NCBI RefSeq assembly: GCF_036898095.1
Contig: NC_090726.1
Location: 32,231,018 to 32,295,017 of the forward strand
DNA length: 64,000 bases
Direction of reading: 5' to 3'
From: Palaemon carinicauda
Taxonomy: Eukaryota; Arthropoda; Malacostraca; Decapoda; Palaemonidae
Shown: piece by piece, positions 20,816 through 29,312 of the stretch
Layout of the letters: the number at the start of each line of letters is the position of its first letter
Position numbering within the stretch: the first letter of the stretch is position 1
Made by a program: the position numbers and the translations under genes
The notes under the pieces: model-generated
Told to the model about the DNA's origin: nothing
Seen by the model: the letters and a program-made list of their open reading frames with translations, nothing else
Database searches by the model: none

Positions 20816-22540
20816 AGTGTTGCGTCCGAGGGTTCGTCTGTTCGTGCCTGTCGTTCACCTAGTCCGGGACCTCTTGCAAGCTCCCAAGCCCAGGGGAGAA
20901 GTAATGTCGTACGACTTATGGGTTCGAGAGGCCTTGATCAGCGAACAGACGTTTCCCTCTATGGTATCGGGTGTATCTTACCAAGATCTCCCCTACCATA
21001 AGGCGAGAGAGACAATTTTCTCCTCGTCATCCGAAGGCTTTTCGCATAAGAAACCTGAAACAAGGTTTCGAGGCCCTTAAGCGAAAGTCAGTCCTTTCAG
21101 GACAGGTCCAGCGTCCTGGTTGCAGCCATTAGGACAGCTCTGACCCTATGCAGTCATCGGAAAACTGCTCGCCGCCTAACAAAAGCGTAACACAGACTCC
21201 GAGAGTCTTTTTTGTTGGCAAAGTGTTGCGGTCACAGACGTTACCCTCGTCTCTTACCGCAACCATTTCCGTTGATCCTAAATGGGTTGTACGGCAAGAC
21301 ATGCAGAATAAGCTTGCCTCCCTTATGGAAGACTATTCTGCCGATTAGTCCGTTGAGCCTAGCCGTTTATCTCATCGAGATCCTGGCTTTCAGCCAACCT
21401 AACGTTCCTTTGTGCGTCCTGTTGACGTTGGCGTAGCTAAGTCACGTCAGTCAGGTTGTTTAGAACCACACTCGATGCGGTCTCGTGTGGATTTTCAGCC
21501 ACATTTGGACGTTAGGCCACTTGCTGATGCTCCTGTTGACGTTCTGGACGTTCGCTAACAATCGGAGTTGACTTGTTTTGACGCTGTGCGTCAACCTCCG
21601 CATTCTAGAGTTGTTTTGACTGCTCAGTCTAGGCAGTCAAAGCAGTCTCGAGTGGATGCTGTGCGTCCTCACGCACCTGTTGTTGTTGACAGTTCACAGA
21701 CTGTCAAGCAGTTACATGACGTTGCGTCCTAGTCTCTCGCACCTGTTGTTGTTGACAGTTCACAGACTGTCAAGCAGTTACATGACGTTGCGTCCTGGTC
21801 CGCTACTAATGCACCAGTGCGTGTGGACTCTGCTTGTAAAGCATTGCCACCACGGTAGGTCTCTCCCTTGCTTGAGACTCAGCTATTATCGGACAAGGTT
21901 CCTTTAGATGAGGAAGTTGCTGTTCCCCCTTCTACTGATATTCCCTTGAGGACTCTGTCAGACGGAGAGGAGCCTAAAGCTGCTTAGCCCTCTATGGACT
22001 TTAATTAAATCATGCTGATTTTTAAGGATCTTTGTCCGGATCTTTTTGTAACTGCTGCTCCTCGTTCGCCTAAACGTCAGAGCTTACACTAGGCCTAGCT
22101 ACTTCGAAGCCGTTGTTTATAAGCTAGTGCTCTCTCGCTCTCCTAGAGAGCTTTACGTTTGCTAGGCGACTGGTTTATCACCAGGAGGAGTTTGGGGGAT
22201 ACAGCCTTTGCTTTCCCTTCTTTTAAACTGGCTTATAGAGCGAGAGTCTGATATGACACGAGAGAAGTTCTCGGCTTGGGAGTTCCTGCCTCTGCCCAGA
22301 TAGACTTCTCAAATCTCGTAGACTCTCCCTGGCGCCTGGCCAGGAGACGCTCCAAGATTTTACAGGTCAACTTCACAGCTGTTTTCGAGCCTTTGAAGTT
22401 TTGCTGTACAATTATGTCATGCATAAACAAGGCTTTCAGGGATGGCTCCAATGATCTGACAGCCACGTTCTCTGCAGGGACAAGTCCCTCAGGGATGGCT
22501 CCATGATTTGGCAGCCATGTTCACTGCAGGAGTACGTAAG
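20816..22540 (+). pseudogene. gag of element E
   Basis: Recognisable pieces are VRACRSPSPGPLASSQAQGR (about 20835; the same block as in D), RPLKRKSVLSGQVQRPGCSH (21078), SVDPKWVVRQDMQNKLASLM (21269), and the C-terminal GLGVPASAQIDFSNLVDSPW (about 22275). At least ten in-frame stops occur. Two repeat blocks sit in it: a 66 bp direct duplication (21673-21796) and the 52-53 bp duplication (22426-22530). The end is fused to RT at about 22548. This gag is long dead, in contrast to the intact recombinase downstream. Confidence 0.75.
21673..21796 (+). repeat. 66 bp direct duplication in gag of E
   Basis: Two adjacent copies begin GCACCTGTTGTTGTTGACAG (21673 and 21739) and run to GACGTTGCGTCCT. They look identical over the shared length, so the duplication is recent. 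Confidence 0.9.
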
Positions 22541-25097
22541 AGGCAAGTGCGCTCAATGTGTTCATTGTCAAGACAAACTTCACGATGAAGTCTACCAGGC
22601 TGTCTTGACAGCATTTATGGAAGGCGACTGGATGGTCTCTCTCGACCTTCAGGAGGCATACTTCCACATTCCTATACACCCGGATTCCCAACCGTTTCTG
22701 AGGTTTCTTCACAGGAATGTGGGGTACCAGTTTCGAGCTATCGGAGATCAGAGCCTCCCTGTACTTGGACGACTGGCTTCTCAGAGCCTCTTCCAGTCAT
22801 CGCTGTCTGAAGGATCTCAATTGGACTCTAGATCTGGCCAAGGAATTGGGACTCCTAGTCAATTTGGAAAAGTCACAGCTGGTCCCATCCCAAACTATTC
22901 TGTATTTAGGGATGGAGATTCACAGTCAAGTTTTTCGGGCTTTTCCGTCGGCCCCCAGAATAGATCAAGCCCTGCTCTCCATCCAGAAGATGCTGAAGAA
23001 AGAACGCTGCTCAGTCAGGCTGTGGATGAGTCTGGTAGGGACGCTATCATCCCTGGAGCAATTTGTCTCGCTAGGAAGGCTACACCTCCGTCCTCTTCAA
23101 TTCCATCTGGCTTTTCACTGGAAAAAGGACAAGACGCTAGAGGCGGTCTCGATCCCGATTTCCGAAAAGATAAAGTCTTGTCTGACTTGGTGGAAGGACA
23201 ATATCAGCCTACGAGAGGGTCTTCCCCTGGCAGTTCAGATACCCACCCACGTTCTCTTCTCGGACGCATCGGACTTGGGCTGGGGCGCGACGCTGGACGG
23301 TCGGGAATGCTCAGGTCTGTGGAACTCGAGTCAGAGGAGCATGCATATCAACAGCAAGGAGCTTTTGGCGGTTCATCTGGCCTTGATAAGCTTCGAGAAT
23401 CTCCTTCGAGGCAAGGTGGTGGAAGTAAACTCGGACAACACCACGGCCTTGGCGTACATTTACAAACAGGGAGGTACCCACTCACTGACTTTGTACGAGG
23501 TCGCAAGGGACCTGCTCATCTTGTCAAAAGATCGAGGCATCTCCCTAGTAACGAGGTTCATCCAGGGCGACTTGAACGTCCTAGCAGATTGTCTCAGTCG
23601 GAAAGGTCAAGTAATTCCAATCGAATGGACCCTCCACAAGGATGTGTGCAAGAGACTTTGGTCGACTTGGGGTCAACCCACCATAGATCTCTTTGCAACC
23701 TCGCTGACCAAGAGGCTTCCAATCTATTGCTCTCCAGTCCCGGACCCAGCAGCAATACATATAGATGCCTTCCTCCTAGATTGGTCACATCTGGATCTTT
23801 ACGCATTCCCACCATTCAAGATTGTCAACAAGGTACTGCAGAAGTTCGCCTCTCACGAAGGGACAAGGTTGACGTTAGTTGCTCCCCTCTGGCCCGCAAG
23901 AGAATGGTTCACCGAGGTACTTCGATGGTTAGTAGACGTTCCCAGAAGTCTTCCTCTAAGAGTAGACCTTCTACGTCAGCCACACGTAAAGAAGGTACAC
24001 CAAAGCCTCCACGCTCTTCGTCTGACTGCCTTCAGACTATCGAAAGACTCTCGAGAGCTAGAGGCTTTTCGAAGGAGGCAGCCAGTGCGATTGCTAGAGC
24101 AAGGAGAGCTTCTACCATTAGAGTCTACCAATCGAAGTGGGAAGTCTTCCGAGACTGGTGCAAGTCAGTTTCTGTATCCTCGACCAGTACCTCTGTAGCC
24201 CAAATAGCTGATTTTCTCTTATACCTGAGAAAAGGACGATCCCTTTCAGCTCCCACTATCAAGGGCTACAGAAGCATGTTGGCATCGGTCTTCCGGCATA
24301 GAGGCTTAGATCTTTCCAACAATAAAGATCTGCAAGACCTCCTTAAGTCTTTCGAGACCACTAAGGAGCGTCGTTTGGCTACTCCTGGGTGGAATTTAGA
24401 CGTGGTCCTAAGATTCCTCATGTCAGACAGGTTTGAGCCTTTACAGTCAGCCTCCCTGAAAGATCTCACTCTAAAGACTCTTTTCCTGGTATGCTTAGCC
24501 TCAGCTAAAAGAGTCAGTGAGATTCATGCCTTCAGCAAGAACATCGGATTTTCGTCAGAAAAGGCCACTTGTTCTCTGCAACTTGGTTTTCTAGCCAAAA
24601 ATGAGCTACCTTCTCGTCCTTGGCCTAAATCTTTCGATATTCCCAGCTTATCGGAGATCGTAGGCAATGAACTAGAAAGAGTCTTATGCCCTGTTAGAGC
24701 TCTTAAGTTCTACTTAGCTCATACTAAACCTTTACGTGGCCAATCTGAAGCGTTATGGTGTTCGGTTAAGAAACCATCCTTGCCTATGTCAAAGAATGCT
24801 TTGTCATGTTTTATCAGATTGTTAATACGAGAAGCTCATTCACACTTGAGTGAGGAAGACCGATCTTTGCTTAAGGTTAAGACGCACGAGGTTAGAGCTG
24901 TAACAACTTCCGTGGCCTTTAAGCAAAATAGATCTCTGCAAAGTATCATGGACGCAACCTATTGGAGAAGCAAGTCAGTGTTCGCGTCATGTTACTTAAA
25001 AGGTGTCCAGTCTCTTTACGAGAACTGCTACACACTGGGACCATTCATAGCAGCGAGTGCAGTAGTGGGTGAGGGCTCAACCACTACAATTCCCTAA
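22503..25097 (+). CDS. Tyrosine recombinase, intact, with long upstream overlapping frame (element E)
   Basis: The frame has 864 codons. The recombinase is residues about 507-864: core-binding part (DCLQTIERLSRARGFSKEA, STIRVYQSKWEVFRDWC, IADFLLYLRKGRSL), catalytic Arg at residue 670 (SAKRVSEIHA), H795-x-x-R798 (KTHEVRAVTTSVAF) and likely nucleophile Tyr831 (VFASCYLKGV). Residues 1-506 overlap RT, RNase H and MT in another frame without a stop and show no domain I recognise. DIRS recombinases insert the circular cDNA without target duplication. The true start is unknown: it may lie near 24000 or the product may come from frameshifting. The equivalent frame is also open in B, D and F. All catalytic residues are in place, so this is the best candidate for an active enzyme here. 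Confidence 0.83.
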   Translation: MIWQPCSLQEYVRGKCAQCVHCQDKLHDEVYQAVLTAFMEGDWMVSLDLQEAYFHIPIHPDSQPFLRFLHRNVGYQFRAIGDQSLPVLGRLASQSLFQSSLSEGSQLDSRSGQGIGTPSQFGKVTAGPIPNYSVFRDGDSQSSFSGFSVGPQNRSSPALHPEDAEERTLLSQAVDESGRDAIIPGAICLARKATPPSSSIPSGFSLEKGQDARGGLDPDFRKDKVLSDLVEGQYQPTRGSSPGSSDTHPRSLLGRIGLGLGRDAGRSGMLRSVELESEEHAYQQQGAFGGSSGLDKLRESPSRQGGGSKLGQHHGLGVHLQTGRYPLTDFVRGRKGPAHLVKRSRHLPSNEVHPGRLERPSRLSQSERSSNSNRMDPPQGCVQETLVDLGSTHHRSLCNLADQEASNLLLSSPGPSSNTYRCLPPRLVTSGSLRIPTIQDCQQGTAEVRLSRRDKVDVSCSPLARKRMVHRGTSMVSRRSQKSSSKSRPSTSATRKEGTPKPPRSSSDCLQTIERLSRARGFSKEAASAIARARRASTIRVYQSKWEVFRDWCKSVSVSSTSTSVAQIADFLLYLRKGRSLSAPTIKGYRSMLASVFRHRGLDLSNNKDLQDLLKSFETTKERRLATPGWNLDVVLRFLMSDRFEPLQSASLKDLTLKTLFLVCLASAKRVSEIHAFSKNIGFSSEKATCSLQLGFLAKNELPSRPWPKSFDIPSLSEIVGNELERVLCPVRALKFYLAHTKPLRGQSEALWCSVKKPSLPMSKNALSCFIRLLIREAHSHLSEEDRSLLKVKTHEVRAVTTSVAFKQNRSLQSIMDATYWRSKSVFASCYLKGVQSLYENCYTLGPFIAASAVVGEGSTTTIP
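22540..22960 (+). pseudogene. Reverse transcriptase of element E, internally deleted
   Basis: Only parts of RT remain: LNVFIVKTNFTMKSTRLS fused to gag at the 5' side, SLDLQEAYFHIPIHPDSQPF (about 22640), then a jump near 22738 that omits the CFGL..APLVFTR block, then ASLYLDDWLLRASSSHRC (about 22750) with an intact YLDD, and LVNLEKSQLVPSQTILYLGM. Against D, about 75 bases are missing in the middle and roughly 250 bases at the 5' side. The YLDD part is in frame with RNase H downstream. Confidence 0.75.
22717..24198 (+). CDS. RT tail, RNase H and methyltransferase frame (element E)
   Basis: The frame of 493 codons is open. It starts with the RT tail (YLDD at about residue 18), continues with RNase H (SDASDLGWGATL with Asp codon 23263, NSKELLAVHLAL with Glu codon 23359, SDNTTALAYIYKQGG with Asp codon 23434) and then the DAM-like methyltransferase (TIDLFATSLTKRLPIYCSPV, DAFLLDWSHLDLYAFPPFK, LVAPLWPAREWFTEVLRWLV). 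All three RNase H acidic residues are present. The ATG at 22717 is only the first Met after the RT deletion, not a natural start. The last roughly 50 codons overlap the start of the YR domain in another frame. RNase H would remove template RNA; the MT role is unknown. Confidence 0.8.
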   Translation: MWGTSFELSEIRASLYLDDWLLRASSSHRCLKDLNWTLDLAKELGLLVNLEKSQLVPSQTILYLGMEIHSQVFRAFPSAPRIDQALLSIQKMLKKERCSVRLWMSLVGTLSSLEQFVSLGRLHLRPLQFHLAFHWKKDKTLEAVSIPISEKIKSCLTWWKDNISLREGLPLAVQIPTHVLFSDASDLGWGATLDGRECSGLWNSSQRSMHINSKELLAVHLALISFENLLRGKVVEVNSDNTTALAYIYKQGGTHSLTLYEVARDLLILSKDRGISLVTRFIQGDLNVLADCLSRKGQVIPIEWTLHKDVCKRLWSTWGQPTIDLFATSLTKRLPIYCSPVPDPAAIHIDAFLLDWSHLDLYAFPPFKIVNKVLQKFASHEGTRLTLVAPLWPAREWFTEVLRWLVDVPRSLPLRVDLLRQPHVKKVHQSLHALRLTAFRLSKDSRELEAFRRRQPVRLLEQGELLPLESTNRSGKSSETGASQFLYPRPVPL

Positions 25098-25495
25098 TTC
25101 CATATCCTTTTAATCTGTCTCTTGAAATGTTTTAATGTTTTTATGGGTTGTCCGGAAGGCTAAGAAGCCTTTCGCATCCTGGTTGATTTGGCGGGTGGTC
25201 AAAGTCATTTCTTGAGAGCGCCCAGATTAGGGGTTTGATGAGGTCCTGTTGTATGGGTTGCAGCCCTTGATACTTCAGCTCCTGGGGGTCTGTCAGCATC
25301 CTAAGAGGATCGCGGGGCTCCGTAAGGAAGACGTACTTACAAGGCAGAGTAATCGTCTAAGTCGACTTCCTTACCAGGTACCTATTTATTTTGGTTTTGT
25401 TATATTGATAACTGTCAAAATGAAATAAAAAACTCTTAGCTTATACGATGTAAACATATTTAACTGGTCTCTACCCACCACCCTGGGTGTGAATC
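25098..25495 (+). other. 3' non-coding region of element E
   Basis: No gene is present. The segment is collinear with 13467-13854 of C (GGCGGGTGGTCAAA, CTTGAGAGCGCCCAGATTAG, CTTCCTTACCAGGTACCTAT, CTACCCACCACC.TGGGTGTG). Confidence 0.65.
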
Positions 25496-25590
25496 AGCTA
25501 TTATATATTCACCGGCTAAGTTAAATATTTAAAAATGATATTTTAATTATAAAATAAATTTTTGAATATACTTACCCGGTGAATATATAA
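25496..25590 (+). repeat. ICR of element E
   Basis: AGCTATTATATATTCACCGG with CTAAGTTAAATATTTAAAAA is the exact reverse complement of the left end of E. It is followed by ATGATATTTTAATTATAAAA, the reverse complement of the right end. The variable base in this AT tract is A here and T at the right end, matching E, whereas C has G and C. Confidence 0.9.
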
Positions 25591-25633
25591 ATTAAACGAC
25601 CCTCCCTTCCTCCCCAATAGAGACACAGTGGGA

Positions 25634-25797
25634 TGAGAAGAAATTGAGTCTTTGTTTACATCGAGAGAGTGGTATCTGGCCGACAGTTGGCGCTGGTGGG
25701 CACACCCGCAACCTGTATAGCGATCGCTGGCGAGTTTTTACTGTTTTTTGTCTGTCGAGCAACAGAGTTGCAGCTATTATATATTCACCGGGTAAGT
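25634..25797 (+). repeat. Right ITR of element E
   Basis: Reverse complement of 19411-19580 with about one mismatch. The AT-rich tip follows to about 25836. Confidence 0.92.
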
Positions 25798-25837
25798 ATA
25801 TTCAAAAATTTATTTTATAATTAAAATATCATTTTTG

Positions 25838-26105
25838 AACATACTTACCTGGTAGTTATATATAATTAATTGTTCCGTAACTGAACTACAAACCACGCTA
25901 TTTAATATGTGTAATTACTTTCGCCGTAGCTGAAATGACGAGCCATTAGAATTTTTAAAAGGGTTTACTACCCCACCGCTAGTAAGCGGAGGGTAGGGAG
26001 GGTAGCTTGCCACCCCCACCCCCCCTCACTCACACCTGTGCTTGAGCTCACTTTGCTCTCGGCTCGGGTGGTAGTCGGACGTGTCCGCTGTCACCCTCGC
26101 CTTCT
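25838..26105 (+). other. Left terminal region of element F
   Basis: This is non-coding, with a C-rich tract (CCACCCCCACCCCCCCTCAC at about 26010). A pair of complementary words (CCCACCGCTAGTAAGCGGAG) suggests local folding. Which part is the tip of F and which is a leftover end of B or G cannot be decided without alignment. Confidence 0.45.
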
Positions 26106-26172
26106 TTGACAGCCATTGCTAATACTTTTTGCTTTTCCTTTGACAGAGTGTGTGTGAAGTTGGCCTCTGCTA

Positions 26173-28617
26173 TGCGGAAGTGTCCTGGATTACCTGACCG
26201 CCCTTGTGGCACGTATATGACGGCGGTCGAAACGGACCCCCACACCTTATGTCCTTACTGTAGGGGCCAGCGGTGTGATAGGAATAGAGTGTGTGGTGAG
26301 TGTAGGGAGTGGTCAAGCTCCCAGTGGGAGAGGTTTTCTCGGCGCCGGAAGAAGAAGTCCAGACGGGATATTTCTCCTTCGAAGGTTTCTTTGAAAGAAG
26401 AAAATCCCAAGGGCTCTTCTTCCGTGGCCCAAACCTCGATCGGTTTCTTCTGAGAAACTGTCGAGTGGTAGCGTAGGCCGTAGTTCTGTTGACCGATCTC
26501 GAGGTTTGGGAGAGGGAGTTGCCTCCCATAGCGAAGCAGCTCCTACTCCTCTCCCGGGGGAGGATTTAAATGTACCTGTTTCTAATAATGATTTGTTACA
26601 GCTTTGGGCTTCCTTGGGGCTTGAGGGTTTGCCCTCCAAGGAAGCCTTGTTTGACATGATCAGGTTGGGGGCAGCTGTCAAACAATCGCCAACTTTAGCA
26701 GAGGTTGATCCTCTATCTATTGTCGACGTTGTTGTGGCAGAGGCTTCCGATGAGTATATCAAACCTCTGCTCGTGATGTTCCCGATGTAGCTGAAGGCTT
26801 AGTTCCCCCCTCCGAACATCCTTCGAGGGAGGAATTAAGTCCAACGGTTTCTCCTGCCGGTGATTCTCCCCCTCAGGGGAGTTCATTGACAGAGACTCCT
26901 TTTCGGAGGACTGCTGATGGTCAGCCCGCTGACCCCACGGCCCCCAGAGGGCGTATAAGGCGTAAAGCCTGCCTTCCTCTTCGCCGTAGAGGCCTTCCTT
27001 CACCTCACAAGTGTGTTAGGAGGCGCCTCTTCGGTTCATCATCACCGCAGTACGCCGCAGAGGAACCTCGCCGTCATTCTCCGACTCACCAGCTACATAC
27101 CTGGACCTATCCGCAGATCGTTCGCGATCTCCTTCGGTGGAAGGAGATCCTGTTGCGCGCCATGCGCGCCTCTGTTCTCCTGCACGCCAGCGCTCGCCTA
27201 CGCGCCAGCGCTCTCCTGCTCGCCAACGATCTCCTGCGCGCCCACGATCTTCTGATCTGGGCGCAATGGGGAAGTTAACCTCTTCCCCTGCTTGCCAGTG
27301 CTCACCAACGCGCCATCGGGCCATAGGACCCCGCCTGCGCGCCATCCTTCACCAGAGCACCGTCGCGCCCAGTCTCCGACGCGCGCCCACGCCCATCACC
27401 ACAGCCAGATGTGCGCTCTCATGCACGCCCAAGCGCAAGGGATATGTCTCCTGCGCGCGCGCGCCCAACGTTATCGCCCGCATGGGCTCTTCAGCTAGAC
27501 CCTGCGCGCCCTCTGCCATCTCCAGCCCGCGCCCCTGCGCGCACGAACATTCTCCCGCGCGCGACCCAGGGCAATTCCCATCGCGCCAGCGCGATCCCAC
27601 GCGTGAGGCTGCAGGACGTGCGACCAGGCCATCATCATCGCGTCGTCTCCCCCCCCCCCGGCAAGCGCAGAACAGCGCGCTCGCCGGTGGGAGGTAGCAT
27701 TCTGGATAGGTCCAGGGACTTTACTCCTTTCTTTTCAGGCAAACCCCCCTTTCGTAACTCCTCCTAGGGATCGAACGATCCCCTTCCCTCCAGAGGGAGT
27801 TTCTGACAGCGTAGCTGTCAGTCAGCAGCCTTGGTTTGGGTCCCTGGTCAGAGCAGTTATGCAGGCTTTTAAGCGTGTTCTCTCTGAGCTGGGCCACAAA
27901 TCATTGGCAGCTTCTACTCCCCTGAAGAGGAAGAGAGGAGTGTCTGACGTGGTAACTTCTCCAAGGGCGAAGCTGACTCCTCGGAAGTCCTTGAGGAAGG
28001 CCTCCTCACGCCCCCAGACTTTCACTCCCTCCCCTTCGGACGAAGATTTCCCGTCCTCAGAGGAGTCACGTGAGGTGAGGCGTTCGCACCAATGAGGGAA
28101 ACCCCACCTCGTGCTGGGAAGTCTTCTCGAGTAGGGGTGGAGAAGAGCCTCCCACCATCACTGTTGGAGTCCTGCATCCCTCCCAGGAGGGAGTCGAAGG
28201 ACTCTAAGACTTTGCCTAAGTCATCCTCAAGGATTAGACCGGAGCCAGCCAAGCCCTCAGAGAACGTCCACGAGTCCCCCCAAGAAGAGCCTTTGGGGAC
28301 AGGAGACTTCGCTGCTAGCCCTTCAGGAGGGGAGCTGCAGGAGTCAGAGCATGCGTTCTGGTAGGTTCTGACCCTTATGAGGAATCTCAATGGGTTTGCG
28401 GATCCAGAAATTCCCCCTCGTGAGGGCAAGGACACGGTCTTGGACCGAGTCTTTGGTACTCAAAACCCTCAAAGGCCAGCGCAGCTTTGCCCTGGTCTCA
28501 AGGGGTTAAGAGTGCCAGAGACAAGGTCGAAGGCCAGCTCTCCGAGCTTGCCTCTTCTAGCCGATCCAGCGCCGGCAACAAACTCCTCACGCCTCCTCGA
28601 GTCCATCAGAGGAGGTA
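26173..28617 (+). pseudogene. gag of element F, first part (before the Tigger insertion)
   Basis: The likely start ATG at 26173 gives MRKCPGLPDRPCGTY with a cysteine cluster (C4, C12, then CPYCRGQRC and CGEC), the same arrangement as in D. A frame break near 26450 follows, then NNDLLQLWASLGLEGLPSKE (26580-26790), a GC-rich Arg/Pro/Ser/Ala repeat region (27120-27690), then RVLSELGHKSLAASTPLKRK (27870) and LLTPPRVHQRRY up to the Tigger site. Several frameshifts and stops are visible. The reading frame across the Tigger site would be continuous without the insert, so the insertion came when gag was still readable at that place. Confidence 0.7.
27120..27690 (+). repeat. GC-rich imperfect tandem repeat in gag of element F
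   Basis: Imperfect repeats of GCGCCAGCGCTCTCCTGC-like units encode SPARQRSPTRQRSPARQR. The segment is strongly CpG-rich (runs of GCGCGCGC near 27455), in sharp contrast to the AT-rich surroundings. It takes the place of the repeat blocks in the gags of B and D. Confidence 0.7.
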
Positions 28618-28786
28618 CAGGGGGTCCTCGGGTTACGACGCTGATCCGTTCTTAAGACGCGGTGTAACCCGAATTTCCGTGTAAGTCGGAACACCATAAA
28701 TATACGTACTGTACTGTACTGTAAAGTATTACTGTATACTGTACTATAATAAAATGTATCAAATGACATAAAAACAATATTAGAAA

Positions 28787-29250
28787 AAGAGAAAACAATT
28801 CCTTACCACATGAATTAAAGTAAATATCAATAAAAAAAGAAAACAATTCCTTACCACATGAATTAAAGTAAATATCAATAAAAAAAGAAAACAATTCCTT
28901 ACCACATGAATTAAAGTAAATATCAATAAAAAAAAAAGAAAACAATTCCTTACCACATGAATTAAAGTAAATATCAATAAAAAAAAAGAAAACAATTCCT
29001 TACCACATGAATTAAAGTAAATATCAATAAAAAAAGAAAACAATTCCTTACCACATGAATTAAAGTAAATATCAATAAAAAAAAAGAAAACAATTCCTTA
29101 CCACATGAATTAAAGTAAATATCAATAAAAAAAGAAAACAATTCCTTACCACATGAATTAAAGTAAATATCAATAAAAAAAAAGAAAACAAGTCCTTACC
29201 ACATGAATTAAAGTAAATATCAATAAAAAAAAAAAAGAGAACAATTCCTT
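28787..29250. repeat. Minisatellite, about nine 47-56 bp units, 3' of the Tigger transposase
   Basis: About nine units each contain CAATTCCTTACCACATGAAT and TAAAGTAAATATCAAT followed by an A tract of varying length. Length differs between units only in the A tract. A last partial unit (CAATTCCTTACC) is at 29240-29252. On the transposase strand each unit reads CATGTGGTAAGGAATTG, a good match to a splice donor. Confidence 0.92.
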
Positions 29251-29312
29251 ACCTTATTCCTATGGTTGGCTTGCACACTGGAAGGGATGTTGCAAGGGAC
29301 GGAGAGACTGGT

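Larger units (their letters stand above)
19405..25836 (+). mobile_element. DIRS-like element E, near complete, best preserved YR
   Basis: The element has both ITRs (19411-19580 and 25634-25797, about one mismatch), a broken gag, an internally deleted RT, intact RNase H, methyltransferase and recombinase frames, and an ICR that matches its own two ends. Total length is about 6.4 kb. It lies at the junction of the B ICR with the F left end. It carries the same derived changes as C: the AT-rich gag insert, the 53 bp duplication and the gag-to-RT deletion. It cannot be autonomous because Gag and RT are defective, but its ends and recombinase look usable. Confidence 0.85.

Noticed and set aside
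26106..26453. Host zinc-finger gene on the plus strand
   Set aside because: The cysteine cluster matches the Gag N-termini of B, D and J, and a DIRS left end lies directly upstream.
27137..27697. 186-codon Arg/Pro/Ser-rich frame as a host protein
   Set aside because: It is the repeat block of the F gag read in one of several open frames; GC-rich repeats leave all frames open.
28652..29043. Minus-strand frames with repeated FSFFIDIYFNSCGKEL
   Set aside because: They are translations of the minisatellite, not genes.
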